Shown piece by piece: positions 25,401 through 33,601 of a stretch of DNA of 64,000 nt. The stretch is from Nectonema munidae (lineage: Eukaryota > Nematomorpha > Nectonematoida > Nectonematidae), in assembly GCA_030549495.1 (NCBI GenBank), contig JAUIRK010000683.1, positions 62,001 through 126,000 of the forward strand, in the 5' to 3' direction. The position numbers and the translations under genes were made by a program. The notes beneath the pieces are model-generated. The model searched no databases. It was not told where the DNA came from and saw only the letters and a list, made by a program, of their open reading frames with translations. Each line of letters starts with the position of its first letter. Position 1 is the stretch's first letter.

Positions 25401-28400
25401 GAATAGATTACTAACTTCATCCCATCCCGCCGCTTTCCTAGCTTTAAGCTTTTTAATGATTTGAACCAGGTCCCCTCTAGGATGAAGTTAGTGTCGTTCG
25501 TTGCAGGTAAACGCCTAAAAAACTCAATTTCAGAATTAAAATTTTTGGACTGATTTGTCCTATACACATCTTCGTAATAATCAGCAAGCAGTGCACATTT
25601 ATCTTCCACCTCAATGGCTGTTCGGTTATTCCAAGTGACCGACATTGGACCTTTGCAGCCAGGCTTCAGCCCTCTAACCAGGTTCCAGAACTTCGAAAAG
25701 CCCTGTAGCGGGTTAGAGGCTTTTGTGATGCTTGTGACTTTCCTAGATGTGGTTTCGTCGAGCTTTTTCCTAATGAGTTTTTGTAATCGATTGATGAGAT
25801 TCTGTCTCGGCGTCCCTAGTGTGAATGTATTTTCTATAGAGAGCTCGTTTTTCTTTGATGAGTAATAGGACATTCTTCGGAATTGGATTTTCGTATTTTC
25901 AAACCTCCTTCAAGGGAACTGCCTCTCGTGCCGCGGAGAGAATAGCATTGTTGACACACTCCGCCAGTTCCTCAGAAGGTTTTACTCCTATGCACATCAT
26001 GACCCGCGGGGCTGAATCATTTAGTAGCGACCTAAACCTATCCCAGTTGGCTTGGCTGAAGACCCACCTCTTCACTAAATTTCCCTTGTCAGACGTGAAT
26101 TGTGGACCTAAAGAAACTGTCACTAACAAGGGTCAGATACACAGCAATCCTGGATAACCAATATTGAGGCTAGAAGTGGTCTTAGATTAAAAGACATGAT
26201 TGCAAGGTCTAACACATTCTTATCACGAGTTGGTGTTGGACTTTTTTTTGGATTCGTATATAACGCAATCGCTTTTTTTAGGTAAGAAAAAAAAGTTGCC
26301 CTTCCTAGTGTTAAGTGCCTGTGTCATAAAAATACAATCGCGTGATTGATCTCTCGGATTAACAATTTATACAAGTAGACGTGAGAGCTTTGGGTTAAGG
26401 AAGACAGTGTCGATGACGGAGTATGCGTGCCAGAATAATGGGGAAAGAAACGTTTTGAAAATTAGTTAGTCGGTTAGTTGTATCGGATAGCAGAGTTTTT
26501 GAATAATTGAGCATTGGATAAACGATGTCTGACTCTCTTACCTATGAGTCTTCTAATACAGGCCTCCCATACGGTCTTCAGAAAACAGATATTTTTGATT
26601 TTTGAAAACCAAATACTGAATAGGATCAGTATGCAGTTGTTTCAGTACTAGGACACTCGAATCTGAAAAAGCATTTATGTCCATCAGTTTCAATAACTAG
26701 TGAAGAGCAATAAGGAAGGATAAAGGATTTGTTAGATGCGATAGGCTGTCATCACTGTCTCTCCATCTCCAAATGGGAAAGTTTCGAGCAAATAAAATTG
26801 GACGTAACCTGTTCTGTCATTCCATTTTAGATCCTGTTTGCACGTCTATTCACGTCAAAAACCGTCTCCTATGGCTGGCATAAGGAATCATGTCAGTCAT
26901 CGAACTGTGGCAGATGGCATTAATTTATCAAGCTCATGTAAGCTATAAATCCTACTTTCAGGGAAGCGCATGATGAGTTTTTGAAAAGCTATAAACACGA
27001 CGGGGTCGATGGAGCCGCACCTTTTGAGAAGGAGTCAAAGTCGGAGTCATAATAATTATTGCAACTATGACTCCGATTTCATAAATAGTTATATTCAGAT
27101 ATGCTAGATTGAAACATAAATTCTTATACACTCTTTTTAGTGTCCAACGTTGCAAAAATGCAACATAAAAATGTGTATTATTTAAGTCCAAGCCGTGTAT
27201 TTTTGCAACCCATAGAAAAAGGCTGGAAAATTCAACAAAATTAGAATGAACTTTTTTATTTTATGCTCCAAAATCAGTTTATGAGTAGAAAGTTTTTAGA
27301 AAAAAAATTTGAAGCAAATACCTTTGGATAAATTCAGTTTATGAATCGTAAGGTTTTGTCTTAGATAAAAAGGTTATAGACAATAAATTGAAAATCTTTT
27401 TGAAGACAATGCAAAGAAGACACTAAACTACAAATACAAACCAACACGAACATTTTAATAATAATTTATGTTGAAGAAAATAGATCAAATTTTTTTCTCG
27501 CAACACAAAGCAGAAATGTCTAAGATTTCAGAAAATCTTTCCATCACTATCTAAAATTAACTTTCACAAAGGACCTTGAAATATGGTGCATGGCATCACA
27601 CTTTTTGGAGATTTATAAAATTTGAAACCGAAAAGTTGATGTTGCAACTTGCACAATTATGAAGTCAAGATCGCAAAAGTATGTATGGGTGGAATCATTA
27701 ATGTTAAAAAAACCTTACAAAAATGGAGTTGCAGTCTCAAAAATTACAAATAGGTGGAGTAAAAGTGGAGGCGAAAATAAAATTTATTTTATATGAATTA
27801 GCTACTCCTTTCCCTGGTTATGAGTTCTCCAATTTATTTGTCTTCACGATCATGTCAAGAATTTATGAGTTCTAGCATGAAGCGTTATTCAAATGATTGG
27901 AGACGAAATAGAATTTTTTAATTTTTAATTTTTTTATAGATCAATAAAGTCGATTTTTTTTATGTAAAAAGTCAATTTTTTTTGAAATTCCTTTTTCCTA
28001 AATTATTCTCATATGGCATTTTTGTCCCATTTTTGAAATTTCTTTAAATCCTCCCCAAGCATAATTGGGCACCAATATCCCATAAAATAAAATAATCCAT
28101 TTTAATTTATATATAAAAAAAACTCACTTAACAGACGATTCGTTTTCAAAAGCTGGGCCTTAAAAGATTTAAATTCCTAAGATTTACACTCAACCTCGAT
28201 ATTTCTAGATGTTTTAAGTAACAAGTGTTTTAAAAAAAATTTCAAGACCGAATTGTGCTTAAAATAAAACCGAGTATCTAAAGTCTGAAATTGTGCAGAA
28301 TCTATATTATGGTAAAAAAACTTTTGGCAAAAATAGAAAATCTTATCCTGCTTTTAATATTTTAATATAGTTGTTATTTTAACAAAATATATTTACAATT

Positions 28401-28819
28401 TACATTAAAAATTAAACAAATTTTTTTATCAATTCATTTTTCAATAAAAATGACATATTTACTTAATTTTTTTCCAAATTATTCTTTTAGGCCAGTTTTT
28501 ACCATAAAAAGTCAATAATTTGACCATTTTGGAGTAAATTTTAAAATGTCTTATATATGAATGATTTATCTCTCTTGTTGAGCTGGAAGATAGTGTGATG
28601 TGATCACAATTACAAACAAGGTAATTCGACTATGTGTGTGGTGTTTGCGTGATATGCTTTAGACTTAGATATATACAAGACAACAATTAGATAAAAATTA
28701 GTGTGAAATTGTGATAAATGAGGAAAGATTTACGCACTGCAGATAAGACTGCCACGTTATTCGAGTCATTCGCATGGCATCCGCCTCCTTGTGCAAAAGA
28801 CTGGTACCAATACTTGCCC
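7393..28819 (-). CDS. ATP6V1H: V-type ATPase V1 subunit H (split gene, overview)
   Basis: Subunit H (Vma13/SFD) is the regulatory subunit at the V1-Vo interface of the vacuolar proton pump; it is needed for ATP-driven proton transport and silences free V1. Ten minus-strand exons were found by conserved peptides in the family order: [139 protein letters not shown]. All junctions are GT/AG, all phases agree, and the joined exons give about 461 codons without a stop; the human protein is about 483 residues. The missing piece is the first coding exon (about 20 residues), which must lie above 28819. Introns range from about 57 nt to 5.5 kb, the long ones filled with transposons and one nested gene. 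The gene looks intact and functional. Confidence 0.93.
7531..7644 (-). CDS. ATP6V1H: V-ATPase subunit H exon, HEAT-like C-terminal repeat
   Basis: It encodes [18 protein letters not shown] followed by [20 protein letters not shown], matching the last armadillo/HEAT-type repeat of subunit H. The acceptor TTTGTTAAG supplies the last base of a His codon begun in the exon at 11117; the donor GTATAA splits the Trp codon. Confidence 0.92.
9285..9595 (+). repeat. Second AT-rich dispersed repeat, copy A
   Basis: It shares ordered blocks with 39335-39598: TTTTAAACTAGTTTGAACT, GGTCATAAAG, TTTTTTAATTCAAC, TAATCTAMGAAA, GAGTCTT and TAGGYCAAAAA. It lies in the V-ATPase H intron 7645-11116. Coding potential and terminal repeats were not seen. 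Confidence 0.5.
9900..10083 (+). mobile_element. hAT non-autonomous element, right part
   Basis: The blocks AAACGCTTTTCATAAAAACC and TTTGTTAAAAAAAAGGTTG end in GAGAACCATTG at 10081. They match the right part of the composite hAT element at 60038-61185. A different hAT-like terminus (CAGGGGCCGGGAACCTTTTT) begins directly after, at about 10088; its partner end was not found. The sequence sits within the V-ATPase H intron. Confidence 0.5.
11117..11344 (-). CDS. ATP6V1H: V-ATPase subunit H exon, core C-terminal domain
   Basis: It encodes [20 protein letters not shown], then [20 protein letters not shown] and [20 protein letters not shown] followed by [14 protein letters not shown]. This is the best conserved stretch of the family, at the start of the C-terminal domain. 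The acceptor is CATCCAG, giving a Ser codon shared with the exon at 12186; the donor GTAAGA splits a His codon. Confidence 0.95.
12186..12364 (-). CDS. ATP6V1H: V-ATPase subunit H exon, linker region
   Basis: It encodes [20 protein letters not shown], then [20 protein letters not shown] and [19 protein letters not shown]. This corresponds to the helical linker of subunit H with its FDDxDIxxD signature. The acceptor is TTTTTTAAG and the donor GTATTT; the Ser codon is split with the next exon. Confidence 0.92.
12555..13040. repeat. Perfect 73-bp inverted repeat with 340-bp spacer
   Basis: Bases 12555-12627 are the exact reverse complement of 12968-13040. The right arm covers the 5' leader and first eight codons of the REC114-like frame (start 13017). 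The spacer contains a second hairpin at 12672-12714. Identity of the arms implies a recent inverted duplication or gene conversion. A transcript crossing both arms could form a long duplex over the start codon. Confidence 0.9.
12672..12714. repeat. Perfect 15-bp hairpin
   Basis: TGTAGAATCTGACTC at 12672-12686 is exactly complementary to GAGTCAGATTCTACA at 12700-12714, leaving a 13-base loop. It lies inside the spacer of the 73-bp inverted repeat. No run of T follows that would suggest a pol III terminator, and its role is unknown. Confidence 0.8.
13017..13643 (+). CDS. REC114: REC114-like meiotic recombination protein
   Basis: REC114 works with MEI4 and IHO1/Mer2 to activate SPO11 for meiotic double-strand breaks. 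This intronless frame of 208 residues has the family layout. The N-terminal half has the W-x-L opening ([12 protein letters not shown], about 11-22) and the strands of a PH-like fold ([17 protein letters not shown] about 46-62; [19 protein letters not shown] about 86-104; then [18 protein letters not shown]). A short acidic linker is followed by a C-terminal helix pair ([20 protein letters not shown], then IEKVLRDL) resembling the MEI4-binding end, where family members read LCLLDxxFPAFVEEVEKEL. Vertebrate proteins are longer (about 260) because of the linker. The gene lies inside intron 12365-14521 of ATP6V1H on the opposite strand. The call rests on remembered family patterns. Confidence 0.6.
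   Translation: MVNENFCVVKSWELSLIFRAKETEKNDIFTNNENFWDNYVKSGSTKLLLNILDCGYMTFMNNDEILDNFCLQDLKKNGRAFSKEENIVFMFKVNTYCKILKFKFSQSTHLNEVENCMDFKSYIKEYLEIQDKMIQNITLQKSCFNSHYLKEISKVLLKKKSGFDHKILDMEEEDINNEELRKCILLFLSDASFPIFINKIEKVLRDLN
13675..13680 (+). terminator. Polyadenylation signal of the REC114-like gene
   Basis: AATAAA occurs 31 bases after the stop codon (TAA 13641-13643), in a suitable place for this short intronless gene. Confidence 0.5.
14089..14178 (+). mobile_element. piggyBac-type mini-MITE, shortened copy
   Basis: It is flanked by TTAA at 14085-14088 and 14179-14182. Termini read ACCATTTAAGACCAATG and, inverted, AAACCCATTTAGGATC. The internal phrase GTCTGCTTTG is shared with the fuller copies at 37716-37844 and 60150-60279. 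At 90 bp it has lost part of the middle. Confidence 0.55.
14522..14606 (-). CDS. ATP6V1H: V-ATPase subunit H exon
   Basis: It encodes [20 protein letters not shown] followed by RMTLAIFK; family members read xIIPVLxDILxxSxKEKVxR. The acceptor is ATTTTATAG and the donor GTAAGC; it completes an Arg codon begun in the exon at 17327. Confidence 0.92.
15480..16440 (+). pseudogene. Weak hAT transposase relic
   Basis: At about 15608-15680 the plus strand encodes [20 protein letters not shown], resembling the first catalytic Asp region of hAT transposases (SIATDxxN). The sequence around it is multiply interrupted and I could not follow a domain. It lies in the V-ATPase H intron 14607-17326. Confidence 0.3.
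17035..17302. mobile_element. Possible hAT non-autonomous remnant
   Basis: A GC-richer end (TGGCCCGCGGACAGTAGTTT, then GTGACCCGTGTC at about 17291-17302) looks like a hAT-type terminus. A weak inverted partner (GAGACCCAGAGT) starts near 17034. No target duplication was confirmed. Confidence 0.25.
17327..17434 (-). CDS. ATP6V1H: V-ATPase subunit H exon
   Basis: It encodes [20 protein letters not shown] followed by [16 protein letters not shown]. The F-Q-x-Q-Y-x-x-x-F motif and the Trp that follows are hallmarks of the N-terminal domain. The acceptor is TTTTATTCAG and the donor GTATCA. The phase-2 entry requires the upstream exon to end at 18394 (GCCGT|GTAAAA). Confidence 0.93.
18394..18602 (-). 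CDS. ATP6V1H: V-ATPase subunit H exon
   Basis: It encodes [50 protein letters not shown] and [11 protein letters not shown]. These are armadillo-type helices; the family reads NYYFNWIKxQL and YVQxxAxCLQLMLR here. Of two possible donors (18396/95 and 18394/93), only the latter keeps frame with the next exon. Confidence 0.94.
18660..18872 (-). CDS. ATP6V1H: V-ATPase subunit H exon
   Basis: It encodes [40 protein letters not shown] and [19 protein letters not shown], matching the family's VQYILxxxDDMLQE and NRQDxFI segments. The intron to the next exon is only 57 nt. The 5' end at 18872 (acceptor AAATAG) keeps phase 0 with the exon at 23148; an acceptor nine bases further in would also be in frame but leaves a different phase. 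Confidence 0.92.
19000..20899. other. V-ATPase H intron, nothing recognised
   Basis: This is the AT-rich part of the 4.3 kb intron 18873-23147. Small open frames, such as a plus-strand one at 19520-19822, have no recognisable motif or splice context. A more GC-balanced patch at about 20330-20660 was not identified. Confidence 0.4.
21247..21862. mobile_element. Insertion bounded by G/C tracts inside the piggyBac relic
   Basis: A run of about 15 G (about 21253-21267) and a run of about 14 C (21846-21859) face each other near the ends of a segment that separates the piggyBac terminus from its transposase remnant. Outer bases are weakly inverted (ACCTAGGG / CCCCTACTTA). It contains a tRNA-like head on the minus strand (21676-21734). 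A non-autonomous element is inferred; family unknown. Confidence 0.35.
21676..21734 (-). repeat. tRNA-like (Leu/Ser-type) SINE head
   Basis: The minus strand can form an acceptor stem GCGAGG/CCTCGC. It has an A-box-like stretch (GGTTAAACGGTTAG), the GCGCTG segment common in Leu/Ser tRNAs, and a B-box-like GGGTTTAAGCC. Mismatches in the boxes and arms argue against a working tRNA gene. Confidence 0.45.
22651..23041. mobile_element. hAT non-autonomous element, about 390 bp
   Basis: Left end AGTGGTTCCCAACC with GCGGCACCC and right end GTGCCGCGGCAC then GGTTGGGAATCACTG form terminal inverted repeats. GCCTAG occurs at 22648-22653 and again at 23042-23047, overlapping or flanking the ends, consistent with a hAT target duplication. 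The interior is AT-rich and non-coding. It lies in the V-ATPase H intron. Confidence 0.75.
23148..23238 (-). CDS. ATP6V1H: V-ATPase subunit H exon
   Basis: It completes a Gln codon and encodes [20 protein letters not shown] followed by [10 protein letters not shown]. Family members read SYLQGQMISxEDxxFIxxFE across this junction. The acceptor is CGAAATAG and the donor GTTTAC. The region after FI is shorter than in vertebrates, so the exact 3' end carries some doubt. Confidence 0.85.
23281..23650. other. Unassigned GC-richer patch
   Basis: After a (TTAA/ATTA)n stretch comes a GC-balanced sequence (about 23310-23410) and another at 23520-23640. Both look like decayed repeats. No coding or pol III signal was convincing. 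Confidence 0.3.
23755..26450 (-). mobile_element. Broken Jockey-like LINE (EN-RT)
   Basis: Minus-strand fragments run in LINE order. The end of an endonuclease lies at about 26420-25900: [31 protein letters not shown], then [19 protein letters not shown] linker follows at 25873-25340. The reverse transcriptase (about 25450-24720) contains [70 protein letters not shown] and the catalytic FADD. A C-terminal region ends with a stop near 24066. The 3' UTR ends in a short A/T-rich tail near 23755. There are frameshifts, for example between GVPQ and SPLLFN, and the 5' end is missing. Clade (Jockey or near) is inferred from LEKAFDxVWH and the ANWxxFR motif. Confidence 0.8.
26958..27191. repeat. Imperfect palindromic GACTCC-type repeat
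   Basis: CGGAGTCATA (near 27042) and its inverse TATGACTCCG (near 27066) bracket a 14-base loop within a purine-rich run of GGAGTC/GACTCC units. No gene is seen here. The similar GATTCTGATT-type palindrome at 62466-62491 is a separate case. Confidence 0.4.
27935..28550 (+). repeat. Dispersed AT-rich repeat, copy B
   Basis: It aligns block by block with 3480-4090 in the same orientation. It lies within the V-ATPase H intron 23239-28737. The divergence between the copies is high, so the family is old. Confidence 0.6.
28738..28819 (-). CDS. ATP6V1H: V-ATPase subunit H, most upstream exon found
   Basis: It encodes [20 protein letters not shown] followed by TWQSYLQ; family members read AAKAAEVRxxKVNWQSYLQ. 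The acceptor is TTGTTTTAG and the exon starts in phase 1, so a further upstream exon with the start Met is required. Of two donors, the one inside CA|GTGCGT restores the LQGQ motif with the next exon. Confidence 0.9.
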
Positions 28820-29213
28820 CTAAAACAAGAAATGCAAGAAGGGAATAGAAAGCTTGAAAATGAAAAAATATATATATTTGCAAATCAAAATTTATTCAAT
28901 CAGTATCAATTTACTTGAATATTTCGATTATTTACGGTTAATTCATCTCATCGTAAATCTAAATTCACCGGGAGAAATCACTTAAAATTTAGTTAGGGAT
29001 TTTTTAAGGATTTTACTGTCTAAAAAATTCAGACAAGGTATTCACATTCATGTATAAGCGTTGATTCCCAAAATGTCCTCAAAGCTTAATTATTGTCATG
29101 ATAAAGGCGATAAAAAGGGAGGGTGTAAACAAGAAAATTCATCTTTAATTTGTTGTAAATTTATTTGATTGCATGCAAAAGTTTTGAGCGGAAGTCTTCA
29201 CTCTCATCATTCT

Positions 29214-29640
29214 ACCAGTGGTTCCCAAACTTTTTTCATTCAACGCCCCCCCCCTGAGTATGAACACCACTTGCTACTGCCCCCTTTGTTTCCCAAATTT
29301 CTAAATTATTTTCAATTCACCTGATATTTGTTTAGGAGTGCAGTGAGTTCTCCAATATAGTGTATATCACTTATACAAAGAAGAAAATATAAGAAAAACC
29401 TGGATATATAAGAAAAAATTGGTTGTACCACCAATGAGCCAACATTTTTACTGCCAGTAACGTATCCTAGATGGGTTCAAAAAACAGCTACGCGAGGCAC
29501 ATAATTCTTGACATTTGGCAATCGCGGGTAACATGTTAAATGTGTGAATAAAATGTTGATTGGGTTAAATAAATACGCCCCCTTTCTGGTTCCTATCGCC
29601 CCCTTAGCGCTCATAATTTTTTATCGCACCCTGATATCGT
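29214..29640 (+). mobile_element. hAT non-autonomous element, right end decayed
   Basis: The left end CAGTGGTTCCCAAACTTTTT, followed by AACGCCCCCCCCC, is a classic hAT terminus. The right part has ACGCCCCCTTTCTGG and CGCCCCCTTAGCG but no clean CACTG end. Confidence 0.6.
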
Positions 29641-29917
29641 AAAATCTCTCTATTGCATGAATATCAATCAAACTCCTGATTTCACTATATCTATTGATTT
29701 AACACATCAATCAAACACTACATGCTTGCTTTTTCATTGATTTTTCTTTTATCCATCTCTCGATCAAACCTCACTACTATTATCTCACATTGTTCATGCG
29801 TTTTCATAAAATCTTGCTACACAACTAGCTTCCAAACACAGCATAACAAAAAAATTCAAATTGCCCTTTCACTTAATTTATTTTGAATATTCTTTATTGT
29901 TTCGTATTTATTAGAAG

Positions 29918-30050
29918 GGCGTGTATAGGAGTGGTTAGAGCGCTCGATTCAATATCCTAAGGTCTTGGGGTCTAACCAATCCTTGAGCCATAATATTCAT
30001 AGTACGAATACAAGTCAAAATCTCCGAAAATTTTGAAAACTCAACATTAC
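29918..30050 (+). repeat. tRNA-derived SINE, copy 2
   Basis: An A-box-like TATAGGAGTGG with GTTAGAGCGCTC and a B-box-like GGGGTCTAACC are followed by the tail TCATAGTACGAATACAAG, matching the tail of the copy at 4306-4450. Confidence 0.5.
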
Positions 30051-30176
30051 TAAAGCAAAATAAACAATTCGAATGCATAACTCGGTTTATTTATTTATTG
30101 ATGCTGAAAATGTAAAAAACTAAAATTCGTTCACATTCACAGAGTTACATTCATAGATCACAAAAAAACATATCCA

Positions 30177-30430
30177 GCCCCGTAGCCAGCGAGGGCAGGA
30201 GGGGGCTAAGCCCCCCTAACTCAGATTCAGAGCCCCCCCCCCTCCCAACCTAATATATTTCGATATCAATAAAGGGTTCAAAAAATGGTTTATTTTTAGA
30301 CTACATATAAAAATTTGGTACTTATTAGTTATCTCCCTCTCACTTTAAAATTTTTTTCAGTAATTTACTAAAAATTTAAGTACCAAAAATTTTTTTGTGA
30401 AAATATTTTGCCTCCCCCCCCCCATTTTTT
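30177..30430 (+). mobile_element. hAT-like non-autonomous element, partial
   Basis: It starts CAGCCCCGTAGCCAGCG, a common hAT end, and continues with paired G and C tracts and a second C tract at about 30412-30423. A matching right terminus was not found. Confidence 0.45.
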
Positions 30431-33400
30431 CCACAGTCTTAAAGTTCATAACTTGAGCTTTCATTTGGTCTATCGCGCGATAAATTTGGTTGAGAAACAC
30501 GAAAGTTGATGGCATTAAAAGAATTGACTATTTTAAGCATTCGCAAGTAGAGTGCGCAACGAGGTTGGATATCAATATCAAGAAAATTAATTGATTGTAT
30601 GTTCTTCGTTAAGGAAGCTACAAATTTACGACTACAAAAAGTCTATCTAAGATTACTCAACATAACATGTATATTTTTGTAAACCTTCTAAATATTTCCC
30701 CACTTAAATTTTTTTTAGTCTTAGAAATATTAATATCCAGTTGACTCCTGTAAATTACACATTCATAGCAGAAAAATACCTTTCCATCTTTTGGGATTGT
30801 TCAAAATAAATCAAGAAGCATTGCACATGGCACATAACTTTTGTCAGTGTCAGTATGGCTTAGTTCATTGACACTTGCTGACCTGAAGAATTTTATTGAA
30901 GATCCTCCTTTATTTATTTATTATTAATGACACCGAGACAAAAATGGTATTCAATAAAATCAAGAACAAAATTTGTATTTTCTACAAAAATATAAAGTAT
31001 GAAAAATATTTTGAAAGTAAAACATCAATTTTATACAAAAAAAGGGATATTTGAATCTAAATTTTTCTAAACTCATTTTTTGACTGAAAAAGCTCCTTTG
31101 TGAATGAAAAAGTTAGATTCTTATAAATCCCGTAGAATTCGGTTGTTAGAGGCGTCAAAAACAGGAAATCGGAGACATATGGCAACCATATTATATATCA
31201 AAAAATATTGAAAGTCGAAACAAAAAAGTTTAATTTTTTAAGACCGAAAAGTTCTTAAAAACTAACAGTAAATTGCATAAAAAAATTAGAATAAAAATTG
31301 TCTATATCAGGCTTTTACAAGCTTCATTTTCCCTTGAGCAGACTAAAAAAGTATATGCGGCATCTGATCCTTCAAACATATTTCTTTTATTAACAACTTT
31401 AAAAAATTTCCTTATAAGTATATAATGATACATTTATGAATGAAAGATTTTTTAATTGTTTTTCATTTAAACTATATCATCCAAATGGTAAACTATCACA
31501 ATGATTAAAAAATTTTGCATTTCAAAATTATTCCATACAATAGATAAATAATCTTTAAATATAGATAAAGTAAAGCCTAACCATGCTCTAGATCATTTTC
31601 AGCTCTTTGTTCAGACATGTTTAAATTGAATTAGAAAATTTAAATAAAGACATTTTTTAGTTTTTTGAAAAATTGACTATATAACTACTAAATTATAGTG
31701 GCGAATCTATTATGAAACAATTTAAAATTGAGCCTCGAAGTCCGATTTGGGGGAACCCTAAACTATTTTTAGAGATTTAAAGTTGTTAAAATATATCTAG
31801 TTATTGATATAAATGTAAGCCAGGATTTAAGTTGCTTAGTTTACTGGCTATGTAATATGCTAAAAACGAATTTTCAAATTAGCTAAAAAAATTTCCGTAA
31901 TTAGTAATACTTTACAAACCCCATATCTTGCATGTGTTCTCATGAGGATAATCGTAGACAATGAAAATTATATTTAGTAATTTCAGTGAAAAATTTATTT
32001 ATTTTTGTTTAACACATTATTTTTAAGGCATAATGTAAATAAAATCCGAAATTATTGACTAAGTATTCTTTAAGTATTTATCTACTTTATTTCATTTAAA
32101 TTTACCAAATGTAACACAAAATAGCATAAAATGCATAGAAAATATTATGTAGATAATATTTTGTACGTAAAATATGAAAAGTTAAAGAAATAAAGGCGGA
32201 AGCCTCATGTCTTTCATCTTAAATATTTTTATAATCTAACTAAAAATATTTAATAACAATTGCTAGTTTATTAATATTTATTTGCTTTAAATTTAAAATT
32301 AAATTTTAATTAAATATATTTCTGAATAAACTTGACCGCTTGAATCTATAAAGCTGTACTTTTTTTCAACGAATCAATTATTTCCTGAACATTGATTAAA
32401 AAAAGTCGCCCCTGAAGCAGAAATTATTTCTATTAAAATATTATCAAGATATTTTTAGACTTAAATAGAAATGTAATAATGGTTTGCTACATTTTGTATT
32501 CTAATTTTATTTACCGATATATACATGTATTATTAGATTTTGGAGGTTTAGAATTTGAAGTACTATTATTTGAAATTTTGAGCCGTGGAAAATTAGCATA
32601 CGCTAGAGGGTACATTAGATAGGTACACCAATGTCGAAACATCAATGGGTCAATATATTAATATACAATTTCAAATATTTCATTACATTAATTTTTACTA
32701 CACTCTTTTTCAAAGCACACCTTTGTTAAGCCATAACAAACGATTGAAAAATAAAAATTATGTCTTCTACCCTTTTCTATAAACAAACTACATTCAAATA
32801 GCTCGTTTTTCTGTCTTAGCTGCAATAAAAAAATATAGAGCCATCCATAGCTGGAAGATAAATATTAGAACTTTATTTCAAAAATTTGGATTCAGGCTTA
32901 ATTTAAAAATTGTGAAAAAAAGAGTTTTTTTGAATTAATGAAACTTAAATTTCTTGTACGATTTTTAAATTGTCGACCTGATATAATTATAATTACCAAG
33001 ACCTCTAAAATGTCTAGTCTTGAATTTGTTTTCTATTGTAAAACTTTTTCTCTATTTTGACATTTATTTTCTATATAAATATTATACTTTGGTAAATTTT
33101 ACATTATAGATAAAACTTTTATTTTAAGTATGATGGTTATAATTAAAAAATTATTTATTTTCATTATAATTAAGAAATATTTTCAAAAATCTTAAAGCAT
33201 TTATTTACTTAAAACCTTTGTAGCATTTTAAAAAAAGGTTTTTTCCTAAGTTAAAATTAATAAAAGTTAAGTGCTCATATTTTTTGTTAAGGCCTTTATG
33301 AATTACCGGCTCTAAAAACATATAAAAGCGCTTTTAGTCTTTAGGCTCGCTTTATGCTTGATAAAAATTACTTTTTTTTTTTGGTGATTTATTAAATTTT

Positions 33401-33595
33401 ATTAAGATTCTGAGCTTTATTGATCGAAGACATGATCTCTAATCGTCAGGTTGAACCATTGAAAAAAAAATTGTCAAAAGATATCAAAAGAAAATAAAAT
33501 TTTAAATTATTATTATATGAAATTTACATTTAAAATAAAACACTTATATTACAGAAAGTCTGAAAATATTTTTAAAGCAAAAAAAATCGAACTTG
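30431..33595. other. AT-rich intergenic or upstream-intron stretch
   Basis: I see no gene, RNA or terminal repeats I can support in these 3.1 kb. It could be part of the first intron of ATP6V1H, whose start exon is not located. Confidence 0.4.
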
Positions 33596-33601
33596 TGATA
33601 T

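Noticed and set aside
25135-26157. Plus-strand frames inside the LINE
   Set aside because: They are antisense to reverse transcriptase and endonuclease fragments with clear motifs on the minus strand.
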